A stretch of DNA of 64,000 nt from Stictocephala bisonia (Eukaryota > Arthropoda > Insecta > Hemiptera > Membracidae): the NCBI GenBank assembly GCA_035578905.1, contig JAQJVL010000103.1, positions 868,001-932,000 on the forward strand. The letters are read 5' to 3'. The notes under the pieces are model-generated. The model was not told the origin of the DNA, did no database searches, and saw nothing but the letters and a program-made list of their open reading frames with translations. Shown piece after piece: positions 37,701 through 42,476 of this stretch; positions within the stretch are counted from its first letter, which is position 1, and every line of letters begins with the position of its first letter. The position numbers and the translations under genes were made by a program.

Positions 37701-40350
37701 GTATACTGACGACGGGAGAACAAGTCCCGCGATCTGGTGGATCCTGGGACACGGAGAGTAATCTTGGACAGCAGGTCACTACTGTCAACCAGTCCAGTCA
37801 GAAGTTTATGCAGGAAAACAGCATCAGCCAATTGTCTTCTCGTAGAAAGGGACGTCAACCACAGAGAATTAGCTATTGTATCTATAGGTGACGCCATATA
37901 GTCATGGCATAACTCCAATAATCCGCAGAAATCTCCTCTGGATCTTCTCCAAGCGATCTAAGTCTCCAGCTTAATAAGGAGCCCAAGCAACACAGCAGTA
38001 ATCAAGGATGGGGCGGATAAGTGCAGTATATAAAGATTTCATTGCATATGCGCTGAGCCCATTTCTAAAAGTTCGGATTATGAAGCCCAATGTTCTAGAT
38101 GCTCTGCTGCAAACATCATCGATGTGCTTGCCAGGCTGCAATACAGCGGAGAGAACACACCAAGGTCTCTTATATGAGTTTTTCTGGGCAAGACCGTTCC
38201 ACATAAATCATAGTCGAAAATTATTGGGTTGGCCGACCGACTACAAGTGATCACTGTACACTTGCTCACATTCAGCTTCATGCAATTCAGGGAACACCAC
38301 TAATCAATTCTATTCAGGCTGGCCTGAAGTTGATGACAGTCATTCAGATCTTTAATTGCAGAGAAAACCTTTATGTCGTCGGCAAATAATAAACAAGTGA
38401 GTCGTATGGCACCAACAATGTCGTTAATAAACATGTTAAACAGAAAAGGCTCTAGATGAGATCCCTGAGGTACGCCCGATTTTGCTATAAACGGTTCAGA
38501 TACTGAGCCTGCAAACTTGACAATGAGTTTCCTTTCGGGTTTTGAGAATAAGCCATTGCTAATGATTACTGGATTACTAGTTTCTGAATCATTTGTACAT
38601 AGTGATGTTCTTAAGATTCTTTATACGAATTTGCCGAGTTATGTGAAGAATTTAAGAATTACCAAGAGGTCTTATTAGGGTTGATTGAATTTTTTATTTT
38701 GGGTAATTATGCACTTTCTTGCCACCTCTGAAAGTGCGATTTCTTGTTGAAAAAGTGGTGAAATATAAGTTTATATCGCTTGAGGAGTTTGATTTCATCT
38801 GCGGAAAACTCGTTTTTTAACGAAAAACGTGTTTTATCTGATCGTGAAGAAAAACAACTGGATCTTTTCCGTTATACGTATACCACTATTTAAATATATT
38901 GAATAATACATTTTAACCATTGTTTGGTATAAATAACGGAACACGGTATTCAATTTATTGATTTAAAACATGTTTTCCTCATTTTCAACCTTTAGAATCC
39001 CAATACATCGAGGCCGCCCATATACATCGCGCCGTGGCAGTTATGGTTAGGTTAGGTTATTTTATTGTAGAATGAACCTGTAATTTGTAAAAACATTCTA
39101 CAATAGGCTATGCTAACCTAACCTAACCATAACTGCCGCGGCGCGATCTATATGGAAATATTTTGGGATTGCTGACACATAACGGAAAAAATCAGACATT
39201 AAATAGTGGTATACATATAACGGAAAAGATCCAAACAACTTATTTAAAAATCGTTATTTTTCAACACTTTTTCATTTCTCGTGTTTTTGTATGCTGAACA
39301 CAAATATATTACTGGTTTTGTAGTAAAATTATTTTTTCAACTTGAACAAGCATTTTTTACTGACATAACCCCAAACATAACCTAATTGTCTCAACAAAAA
39401 TTCATAATTTGCGCTAAATTCGAGTGTTTGGCCTCCGTGACGGCCTGCCGTCCGACACTCCGGCAGGAATATAGGTGAATTCGGTTTTTGTGATTAATAG
39501 TTGTTGTACATAACGATCGTGTAATGGCCGCTAATCGCGATTCGCCGCGATAGTAGTTTTTCCATTATATCTCGAGAAATATTTATAACTTAATAGACAA
39601 AAATATTTATCAAATTTGTATTCAGCGCAAAAAATACATAAAAAAGATACCATTTTAAATTGATGGAAATATGACAAAAATACTAAAAGTTGTGACATTG
39701 TTTTTTTTCAAACTTTTCGGTAAAATACTTTATTTCAGCGGAATAACAAGTATATTTCGTGATAATAGGGCCAATTTTAAACACATTTCAAGAAAATTTT
39801 CCAAATTTGTTTGGTGGCAAGAAACTGCATAAATACCTTGTGTGGTTTAAAACGTTACATTTTTGTAGGTATAAATCTTCTATAATTGAGCTTTTGTCTA
39901 TTGAACTGTTTTTTAAATGTGCTATACTTTGTTGCGATCCATCTGGAAGCCTATCCAGAGGGTTCGCTTCAGGTCTGGAGATGACTGTTGAATATTGTTT
40001 TATTTTTACGGGCTACTCTACAAAAGTGTAATGGGTTAACCGTCCAAACCCATCAAGCCAATTTTGAGTGAACCTCCCGGGATTTTAACATGTCACCCTG
40101 TGCATATGAAGCAGAAGTGCTAACCACTAAGCTAGCAAGAGGACTAATGCTGATAGGTCTAGTCATAATGCTCCCTAATGAAACTTAAAAATCTCAACAA
40201 CAATTAGGCCTACATAAATTCTTATCATACAAAACGTAAAACCCTTTTATTCTCAAACTAAAACTCACCTCTCAAATCCAATTCACGATCTCTAACTGGA
40301 TTTATATACTGATGTGACTGAGCAATCAATTCTGGAGTTAATTTCACCAT
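19637..40350 (-). CDS. SNRPA1: U2 snRNP protein A' (six exons, complete)
   Basis: U2A' is a core protein of the U2 snRNP; with U2B'' it binds stem-loop IV of U2 snRNA and acts in branch-site recognition in the nucleus. Coding exons (minus): 40350-40269, 33185-33038, 28429-28201, 24509-24386, 21019-20906, 19731-19637. They join in phase to 263 codons plus stop; the human protein is about 255 aa. The N-terminus (MVKLTPELIAQS...NPVRDRELDLRG), the leucine-rich repeats (IPVIENLGATLDQFD, NDIRKIDGFPLLKRL, IPNLETLILTGN, LPNLTTLSLMHCPV), the cap (YRQYIAFKFPKLRLLDFRKI) and the C-terminal region (KSKRG, AKTFVPGANLPEP, acidic tail) follow the family order. Every intron is GT-AG. The introns (7.1, 4.6, 3.7, 3.4, 1.2 kb) are stuffed with transposons, mostly antisense or non-coding relative to the gene. 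Confidence 0.93.
19735..20905. other. U2A' intron 5 with minisatellite-like units
   Basis: Non-coding. Around 19950-20180 there are diverged G-rich units (GAGTGGGTGTGC, GTGTATGGGTGAGTGGTGGG, TCAATATTACCATG) related to the minisatellite at 31600-32040. A small hairpin ATGGTAGG...CCTACCAT lies at about 20193-20240. Confidence 0.5.
20906..21019 (-). CDS. SNRPA1: U2A' exon 5
   Basis: The exon lies between acceptor TTTTTTCAG and donor GTATTA. It encodes GPSAEELWKIREAISNASSL and then EEVERLNRLLQTGQIPGK, matching the conserved helical C-terminal segment of U2A'. Confidence 0.92.
21124..21855. mobile_element. hAT-like MITE in U2A' intron 4
   Basis: The element is flanked by a perfect 8-bp direct repeat CCTGGTGC (21116-21123 and 21856-21863). 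Inside the ends, ATGGGCGTCCATC (left) is mirrored by ATGGGCAGTCATC (right, reverse-complemented), although the right copy lies 12 bases inward. G- or C-runs follow on both sides. The interior is AT-rich and non-coding. Confidence 0.5.
21929..22658 (+). mobile_element. piggyBac-like element, deleted (730 bp)
   Basis: The TIR CACGTTCAGTGC (21929-21940) is perfectly mirrored at 22647-22658, with TTAA on both sides (21925-21928, 22659-22662): the canonical piggyBac arrangement. The left subterminal part is GC-rich with dyads (GTGGACCGTATACGATCCAC). It retains the first 77 codons of a transposase and then the 3' end, so it is an internal-deletion derivative that needs a transposase in trans. Confidence 0.85.
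22252..22485 (+). pseudogene. piggyBac transposase N-terminal fragment (77 aa)
   Basis: The frame starts MADNTVDDLDLSDD and has the Asp/Ser-rich N-terminus usual in piggyBac transposases. It then reads NKLLVAIPGDGSPIDWF, resembling the stretch just before the conserved transposase core of PGBD proteins. It stops at 22483-22485. The DDD catalytic core is missing, deleted between here and the right end of the element. The start codon is the first ATG. Confidence 0.65.
23220..23854. mobile_element. TTAA-flanked MITE (635 bp)
   Basis: The ends AACCTATAACG (left) and CACCTATAACG (right, reverse-complemented) match at 10 of 11 bases and are flanked by TTAA at 23216-23219 and 23855-23858. Short dyads follow (CGTCATTTTGACG at the left, TCAAAATGACC at the right). 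TTAA targets fit piggyBac or Kolobok. The 79-aa open frame at 23275-23514 is unrecognised. Confidence 0.7.
24150..24222 (-). repeat. tRNA-derived SINE head
   Basis: On the minus strand TGGTGCAGTGACTAAGGC (A-box-like, 24218-24201) is followed about 27 bases later by GGTTCAAATC (B box, 24174-24165). The arms do not fold into a proper cloverleaf, so this is read as a SINE promoter rather than a working tRNA. It lies in U2A' intron 4. Confidence 0.5.
24386..24509 (-). CDS. SNRPA1: U2A' exon 4
   Basis: The exon lies between acceptor TTGTCATAG and donor GTATAAAG. It encodes EREEAVALFKSKRGREIQRE and then IAKKAKTFVPGANLPEPKKP, the basic stretch after the LRR cap in U2A' proteins. Confidence 0.92.
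25169..25377. repeat. tandem repeat, 69-bp unit, three copies
   Basis: The anchor CCAGATCT recurs at 25184, 25253 and 25322, exactly 69 bp apart. The surrounding units (CAGGAACTTA, GGCAAGAAAGTC, TTAGCTACAAC) are clearly homologous with point changes. The array ends about 40 bp before the piggyBac element. Confidence 0.8.
25421..27871 (+). mobile_element. piggyBac element, apparently complete (2451 bp)
   Basis: The 13-bp termini CCCATTCCCCTAC (25421-25433) and CCCATTCACCTAC (reverse complement of 27859-27871) differ at one base and are flanked by TTAA at 25417-25420 and 27872-27875. Subterminal dyads CGGAACCATTCCG and CGGAACAGTTCCG lie at 25439-25451 and 25483-25495. The single transposase frame is uninterrupted. 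Length and layout are those of an autonomous piggyBac. It sits in intron 3 of the U2A' gene, antisense to it. Confidence 0.92.
25690..27564 (+). CDS. piggyBac transposase, intact (624 aa)
   Basis: This is a DDD transposase that excises and inserts the element at TTAA sites without footprint. An acidic, low-complexity N-terminus (residues 1-110) precedes the conserved domain. The catalytic Asp residues are in place: D294 in SVDESLMKFRGR, D372 in HIDNWYSS, D482 in GMLAVDRQDQ, with D485 also kept. The spacing from D294 to D372 equals the 78 residues known for the founder piggyBac. The C-terminus (586-618) is a Cys/His zinc-binding domain (CVVC, CKQC, MDGCFEAYH) that in the family recognises the element ends. 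The start is the first ATG, 270 bp inside the left end. No stop or frameshift is seen, and a length of about 600 aa is normal. It could be active; expression is not shown. Confidence 0.93.
   Translation: MADRALRNSEIDQYIVDLDDTLLSDDDIGAFDRITREQLLSTDDEYSDEELTVTDNRPTTATVNNIVQGRPTPNIDTISDTSDDEVINIVNQDRPTTPSNDNVQNIIELVALGRLGQLETQFIWEEAPNEPQHFVFHGENIGVNIPDSEHLNSELKVFLQFCNYDFFEKIAVETNRYAQKCLSDPNRKKLKDDSNWVDVTTDDIQAFLAITILMSVIKKPTLQSYWSKRKVIETKIFTEVMSLKRFQIIMRFLHFSNDEETNASDKLKKIRPIISYFEKKFLENYTPDQNMSVDESLMKFRGRLSYIQFNRTKRARFGIKFFKLRESKSGYCSAFEIYTGKTDTPKGVLVSEEIVLKIMKPFLNKGYILHIDNWYSSPQLYHKLLESMTYAVGTVKMNRKHMPTHLNHTQLQTGEATRCSSNGILAVRWMDRKAVNVITTRHSDIEFQPTGKRSRPTRNTPSSEICKPQAIIDYNSGMLAVDRQDQVLAYNPVMRRYSKGYKKIFFYLFEMALFNSYVVFTQLSGKDQQFSDYKTDIAEQILQTAVLPPKIGKGRPSHTNPLRLQGRHFPMTIPASEKKEFPSKRCVVCLKHGLRKEVRVQCKQCLVALHMDGCFEAYHTVVNY
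28201..28429 (-). CDS. SNRPA1: U2A' exon 3 (leucine-rich repeats and cap)
   Basis: The exon follows acceptor TTTCTTTACAG and precedes donor GTGATT. It encodes about residues 77-153 (IAEGLENYIPNLETLILTGN to KLRLLDFRKIKLK), phase 0 at its 3' end. Translation running past the donor into intron 3 explains the longer unspliced frame seen here. Confidence 0.92.
28945..28980. repeat. TA/TG microsatellite
   Basis: Alternating TA with TGTG interruptions in U2A' intron 2. Confidence 0.8.
29290..31020 (-). pseudogene. decayed non-LTR retrotransposon RT region
   Basis: Minus-strand frames, broken by stops and shifts, spell a full reverse transcriptase in order. NVKNGKKLSDIANRFNYYF and SSISSGIDEISYKILK come first (about 30950-30690). 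They are followed by VNEIIRPQVKIVNMSIAEGI and NNSNYRPISL (30540-30390), then QTANLGFVTGKSTTATLIDL near 30290. ILGPILFVLFINDFPEHLEE and the motif-C region MYVDETVLL are at 29960-29870. The C-terminal tail YGITVWGG...VMQKRAVKIIAG...RQSCRDVF ends near 29300. Motif C reads YVDE rather than YADD, in keeping with a dead copy. It lies in U2A' intron 2 in the gene's orientation. Confidence 0.75.
31600..32040. repeat. palindromic minisatellite, 36-bp unit
   Basis: From about 31750 to 31995 at least six plus-oriented units of 36 bp follow the pattern TGTACGTGTA-TAGGTGGGCGGGTGGGTCA-NTAACAC. From 31617 to 31735 units run in the opposite orientation (TGACCCAC...CACGTA). Arms meet near 31737-31755, so the array can fold into a long hairpin. 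Flanking CAATTGTTCTTGTAT blocks are also repeated (31509, 31600, 31996). Because 36 is a multiple of three, long minus-strand frames of a 12-residue peptide arise; they are artefacts. Confidence 0.85.
32048..32245 (-). pseudogene. Jockey RT fragment, same family as 42292-46597
   Basis: This segment matches the reverse complement of 45572-45770 with scattered substitutions. It covers the RT block GSILGPLLFNLYMSDIPELP through LYVDDTVLITQH (motif C, here YVDD). It is about 200 bp and truncated at both ends. It directly abuts the minisatellite array. Confidence 0.85.
32250..33030. other. U2A' intron 2, no feature seen
   Basis: AT-rich; nothing recognised. Confidence 0.4.
33038..33185 (-). CDS. 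SNRPA1: U2A' exon 2 (leucine-rich repeats)
   Basis: The exon begins after acceptor TTTATAG and ends before donor GTAAGT. It encodes residues 28-76, including YKIPVIENLGATLDQFD and FPLLKRLKCILLNNN. The acceptor region is part of a tandem duplication (33187-33244). Confidence 0.93.
33187..33244. repeat. tandem duplication at U2A' exon 2 acceptor
   Basis: AATGATCACACAACAAGAAAATAAATT occurs twice in a row. On the gene strand this duplicates the pyrimidine-rich tract immediately upstream of the exon 2 3' splice site. Confidence 0.85.
33250..34040. other. U2A' intron 1, no gene recognised
   Basis: The open frame at 33446-33643 (minus, 65 aa) was read; it has several Cys residues but matches no family I know. 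Confidence 0.35.
34050..34800 (+). repeat. dispersed repeat family, copy 1
   Basis: Blocks here (TAATTATGCACTTT, TGATTTCTTGTTGAAAAAGT, GAAAACTCGTTTTTTA, GCTGAACACAAATATAT, CAACAAAAATTC, CACTCCGGC, CAAATTTGTGTTCAGC) recur in the same order at 38690-39740. Parts recur inverted or scattered at 53270-53470 and 54480-54690. GCTGAACACAAAT and ATTTGTGTTCAGC form an inverted pair inside each copy. The class is unknown. Confidence 0.7.
34930..36540. mobile_element. DNA element with TIRs of about 165 bp
   Basis: AGATGGGTCGATCCATATG (left) pairs with the reverse complement of CATATGGATTGACCCAGATG (right). Homology continues inward through TTGCTGCAACATTTTTATTA, TTTATACCTAAAAGTACC and TCATCAGAAGTACAAA. 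The left TIR contains an extra internal duplication of about 117 bp (34945-35060 and 35062-35180). The interior has a poly-T run (35824-35848) and open frames of 102 aa (plus, 35470-35778) and 63 aa (minus, 35257-35448) that I do not recognise. Confidence 0.65.
36541..37230 (-). pseudogene. non-LTR reverse transcriptase relic
   Basis: Minus-strand translation gives KVKLVQLIKSMPNKRSAGHD near 37210-37160, then SPENYCLISLLHTISKILKI, SNQFGYQTQKS, ISFFINLSRAFDCVAH (motif A, Asp kept) and, after a frame change, the start of the QGSILxP block near 36570. It is interrupted by shifts. It directly follows the long-TIR element and lies in U2A' intron 1. Confidence 0.75.
37310..38560 (-). pseudogene. non-LTR retrotransposon, 3' half, decayed
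   Basis: Minus-strand frames give SEPFIAKSGVPQGSH and FLFNMFINDIVGAIR, then LLFADDIKVFSAIKDLNDCH (motif C FADD, about 38390). These are followed by MKLNVSKCTVITCSRSANPI, the stretch ASRTLGFIIRTFRNGLSAYA, IRPILDYCCVAWAPY and the tail RRQLADAVFLHKLL. At least three frame changes are needed. The last 300 bp (37310-37620) look like a 3' UTR ending in an A-rich tail. The element at 51690-52570 belongs to the same family (shared tail TLGF and RRLMADLVFLRRL). Confidence 0.75.
38690..39740 (+). repeat. dispersed repeat family, copy 2
   Basis: The second and longer copy of the repeat described at 34050-34800, interrupted by the fold-back element at 38860-39232. The two copies differ by many substitutions and indels. 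Confidence 0.7.
38860..39232. mobile_element. fold-back element, 8-bp duplication, TTAGG units
   Basis: GGATCTTTTCCGTTATACG at the left is mirrored at the right (TATAACGGAAAAGATCC), with a perfect 8-bp duplication AAACAACT (38852-38859, 39233-39240). An inner hairpin has arms at about 39018-39085 and 39097-39166. Each arm contains three telomere-like TTAGG units (GGTTAGGTTAGGTTA) and a GC-rich block (CGCGCCG). The 8-bp duplication suggests hAT, P or Merlin type. Confidence 0.85.
40079..40136 (-). repeat. tRNA-derived SINE head
   Basis: On the minus strand TAGCTTAGTGGTTAGC (A box, 40134-40119) is followed by a degenerate B box TGTTAAAATCCC (40090-40079), about 28 bases later. No cloverleaf is formed. 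It lies 130 bp from exon 1 of U2A', in intron 1. Confidence 0.5.
40269..40350 (-). CDS. SNRPA1: U2A' exon 1 (start codon)
   Basis: ATG is at 40350-40348. The exon encodes residues 1-27 (MVKLTPELIAQSHQYINPVR...) and ends one base into the Gly codon before donor GTGAGT. This N-terminus is nearly the textbook U2A' start, which fixes the initiation codon. Confidence 0.93.
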
Positions 40351-41040
40351 TATTTTCAATAAACCAAACACAAATAAAAATTAAACCCTTGTCTGATTAA
40401 TTAAAATCACCGTTCACGTTCACGGACAGCAGTATCCTTCCTATATTCCTAACTTCAAAGTTTAATTATAATTCTCACCCAACAAACCTCACAGCAATGA
40501 ACAAGAGCAACAAGGCATAGCACCACACAATCACACCACACTAATTTCAAATCCAACCAAAGCAAATCAAGCAAACCAAAACTAAAACTTAACCAAAAAA
40601 ATACTATCAAACCATGAACCCACAGAGTAAAGAATATCTTTACTCTGTGCATGAACCTACCAGAATCAAGAGCTGGATTATTTAATTCTTATTAGATCAG
40701 CTGATGCATTATAAGTGTAATAGTTAACTGTTTTTCGCGCTCGGTTTTTTAGAGTTTTAATTGTGTTAAAAGTTTATTTCTTTGTTATTAATTGCAATAT
40801 TAGTGATATTGAATACCTATTTTGTGTTGATTTCACCCAGTTATTGTTAAAATAACGAAGGGGTCTTTGTTTAAACATTGCTTACCTAAGCATAACCATA
40901 AAACAATAATGGCTAAGCCAGTGTTTATTTTCCCTTCCCAATCCTTTGTCAACAAGCCTAAATCATGTGATTTAACGCCCAACACTACAGAATCAAATGA
41001 AAACATTAATTGAGAAAATATATACCTTGTTCAATCACTT
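40351..41040. other. upstream region of the U2A' gene
   Basis: The promoter should lie here, but no TATA or initiator can be assigned with confidence. A perfect 12-bp-arm hairpin (CACAGAGTAAAG, loop AATAT, CTTTACTCTGTG) is at 40621-40649, about 270 bp upstream of the ATG. Confidence 0.35.
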
Positions 41041-41048
41041 TATTTCAT

Positions 41049-41090
41049 ATACACGACATGTTTCGATCCTTAGATCATCTTCAGGTGTAA
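41049..41090 (-). ncRNA. type I hammerhead ribozyme motif
   Basis: On the minus strand: TTACAC (stem I, 5' strand), CTGAAGA (core box 1), TGATC-TAAG-GATC (stem II hairpin, one unpaired T), GAAA (core box 2), C-AT-G (minimal stem III), then TC ending the cleavage triplet GTC, followed by GTGTA (stem I, 3' strand). Stem I pairs at five positions and stem II at four, and all core residues are conserved. A very short stem III is known for retrotransposon hammerheads. Its position downstream of the GIY-YIG frame supports the call. Self-cleavage is inferred. Confidence 0.65.
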
Positions 41091-41219
41091 AATGTAACAA
41101 ATCTTGAAGGTAATAATAAAATTTAAATTAATTAAAAGTTAACAAATTGAAAATACATAAAAACTGTTTTGGTTAGTCTAGTTGTTATTATAACAGATGG
41201 TGTAATATTAAATGTAAAT

Positions 41220-41981
41220 GAAGAGGTGGATTCCAAAAGTGCTTAAGTCAATTTTTAACAATTTTTAGATATTGGTATTAAAATGTTCGTTATTACCAGC
41301 TGAACAATTTGAAAGAAGTTTTAGACCAAAAAGGCTTAAGTCCAATAGATCATAAGCATTACAAATCAGTAATTTTTTCCAAACCTGCTTTAGTCACAAG
41401 CATTTCTTCCAAAATAGCTTAAGTCAGCTGATCAGTATTTCTTTACATTATCTATAACCCATTTTCATTATTAGTTTACTTTATTTAAAAAACCACATAG
41501 TTTATATAACAAAACTCTCTTCAGAATATGGCGAAGAAAACCATTTTTTGTTATATTACTCTTACTTTATAATACTTCGTGTTTTTATTATTTTGTTTTC
41601 ATGTCAATTAAAAATATTTCTATATATTTATTGTTTTCCTTTATTAGGCCTACCATTGATATTTTTAAAAAAGTATGTAAAATAAAGAAAACTCTGAGCA
41701 CACACCTAAAATGTACATTGTAAAAATTGTATTGTTTTTCCAAAAAAGCTTAAGTCACTGACTTAAAAACTTTTGGAAAAAATTCACACTTAAAACTTTT
41801 TTTTTAAAGGAGGTTTTAGGTATAAACTTTACTTTTACAGTGTTAAAACAACAAACTTTATAGCAGTTTCCATGCCAATTTTTATCCATCAGTAGAGGTT
41901 GAACATATTATTACAGTTAAAAAAGTTAGTTCCTGTAAAATTTCCTTTTTTGACTTAAGCACTTTTGGAATCCACCTCTTC
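41220..41981. mobile_element. DNA transposon with repeated 20-bp motif
   Basis: The perfect 31-bp TIR starts GAAGAGGTGGATTCCAAAAG (41220) and is mirrored at 41951-41981. The flanks are AAAT on both sides (41216-41219, 41982-41985), a 4-bp duplication as in Sola- or Chapaev-type elements. The TIR-internal motif TTCCAAAANNGCTTAAGTCA recurs at 41326, 41384, 41408 and 41739, and inverted at 41757 and 41951. No transposase is present. Confidence 0.85.
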
Positions 41982-42041
41982 AAATATTGTATTTTTTTGT
42001 AATTTAATGGTGTCTAGATATCTTCTTGTTGTATTTATTAG

Positions 42042-42290
42042 TTATGTATATTTTCTTTGTTTTTGTATATATGTATCAAATATAATATTAGATTGGAATG
42101 ATATTTGATCATTGAGTAAATTATGTGGATCAGTCTTTTTTGCTTTGTAGATGGCTAGTTCTTCTTTGACATCGAGTTTAAGGCTTTTTGGTAAGATTTG
42201 AATAATTTCCATATTATTTTCAATAGATGTATAACTATGAGATTCGGATATTAAGTGTTCAGCGTAAGTGGATTGTTGGTGTTGGGAATT
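42042..42290 (-). pseudogene. GIY-YIG endonuclease C-terminus of a Penelope-like element
   Basis: This gives 82 in-frame residues to a natural stop TAA (42044-42042): STYAEHLISESHSYTSIENN, then MEIIQILPKSLKLDVKEELA, IYKAKKTDPHNLLNDQISFQ and SNIIFDTY. The pattern S.fA.HL....Hs...ie.....l......l...E...IY is the C-terminal part of GIY-YIG nucleases in Penelope-like elements. The catalytic N-terminal part and the RT are gone, replaced by the Jockey insertion. Confidence 0.65.
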
Positions 42291-42291
42291 T

Positions 42292-42474
42292 TTTGGTGAT
42301 GCAAATTTGTTGACGTCTTCTTAGTTGCTTGAGCGTATGACTTGGAAGTTGCTTGAGGGCGGGCTTGTGAGGGTTTTATTCCAATTCCAGTGTTTTCGGT
42401 ACTGCGCTTTTCATCAGTGCTCCTAGTAGATGAGTGATGGGTGAGTCCAGTAACGTTGCTTTTAGTCTTTTGCT
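42292..42474 (-). repeat. inverted duplicate of Jockey ORF1 segment
   Basis: This segment is the reverse complement of 43339-43521 with essentially no differences by eye over 183 bp. It supplies the false first ATG (42441) of the ORF1 frame. Confidence 0.95.
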
Positions 42475-42476
42475 TA

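Larger units (their letters stand above)
41030..42290 (-). mobile_element. Penelope-like element, 3' remnant
   Basis: Reading on the minus strand: an open C-terminal GIY-YIG endonuclease segment (42290-42042), a 3' untranslated part, a hammerhead motif (41090-41049) and then an AATAAA. Penelope-like elements combine a telomerase-like RT, a GIY-YIG nuclease and terminal repeats carrying type I hammerheads; this is that arrangement with the upstream part lost. It is split by the DNA transposon at 41220-41981, and its 5' side is cut off by the Jockey element at 42292. Confidence 0.7.

Noticed and set aside
42441..42476. ATG at 42441 as the start of Jockey ORF1
   Set aside because: It lies inside the inverted duplicate of an internal ORF1 segment, so the first dozen codons are antisense sequence.
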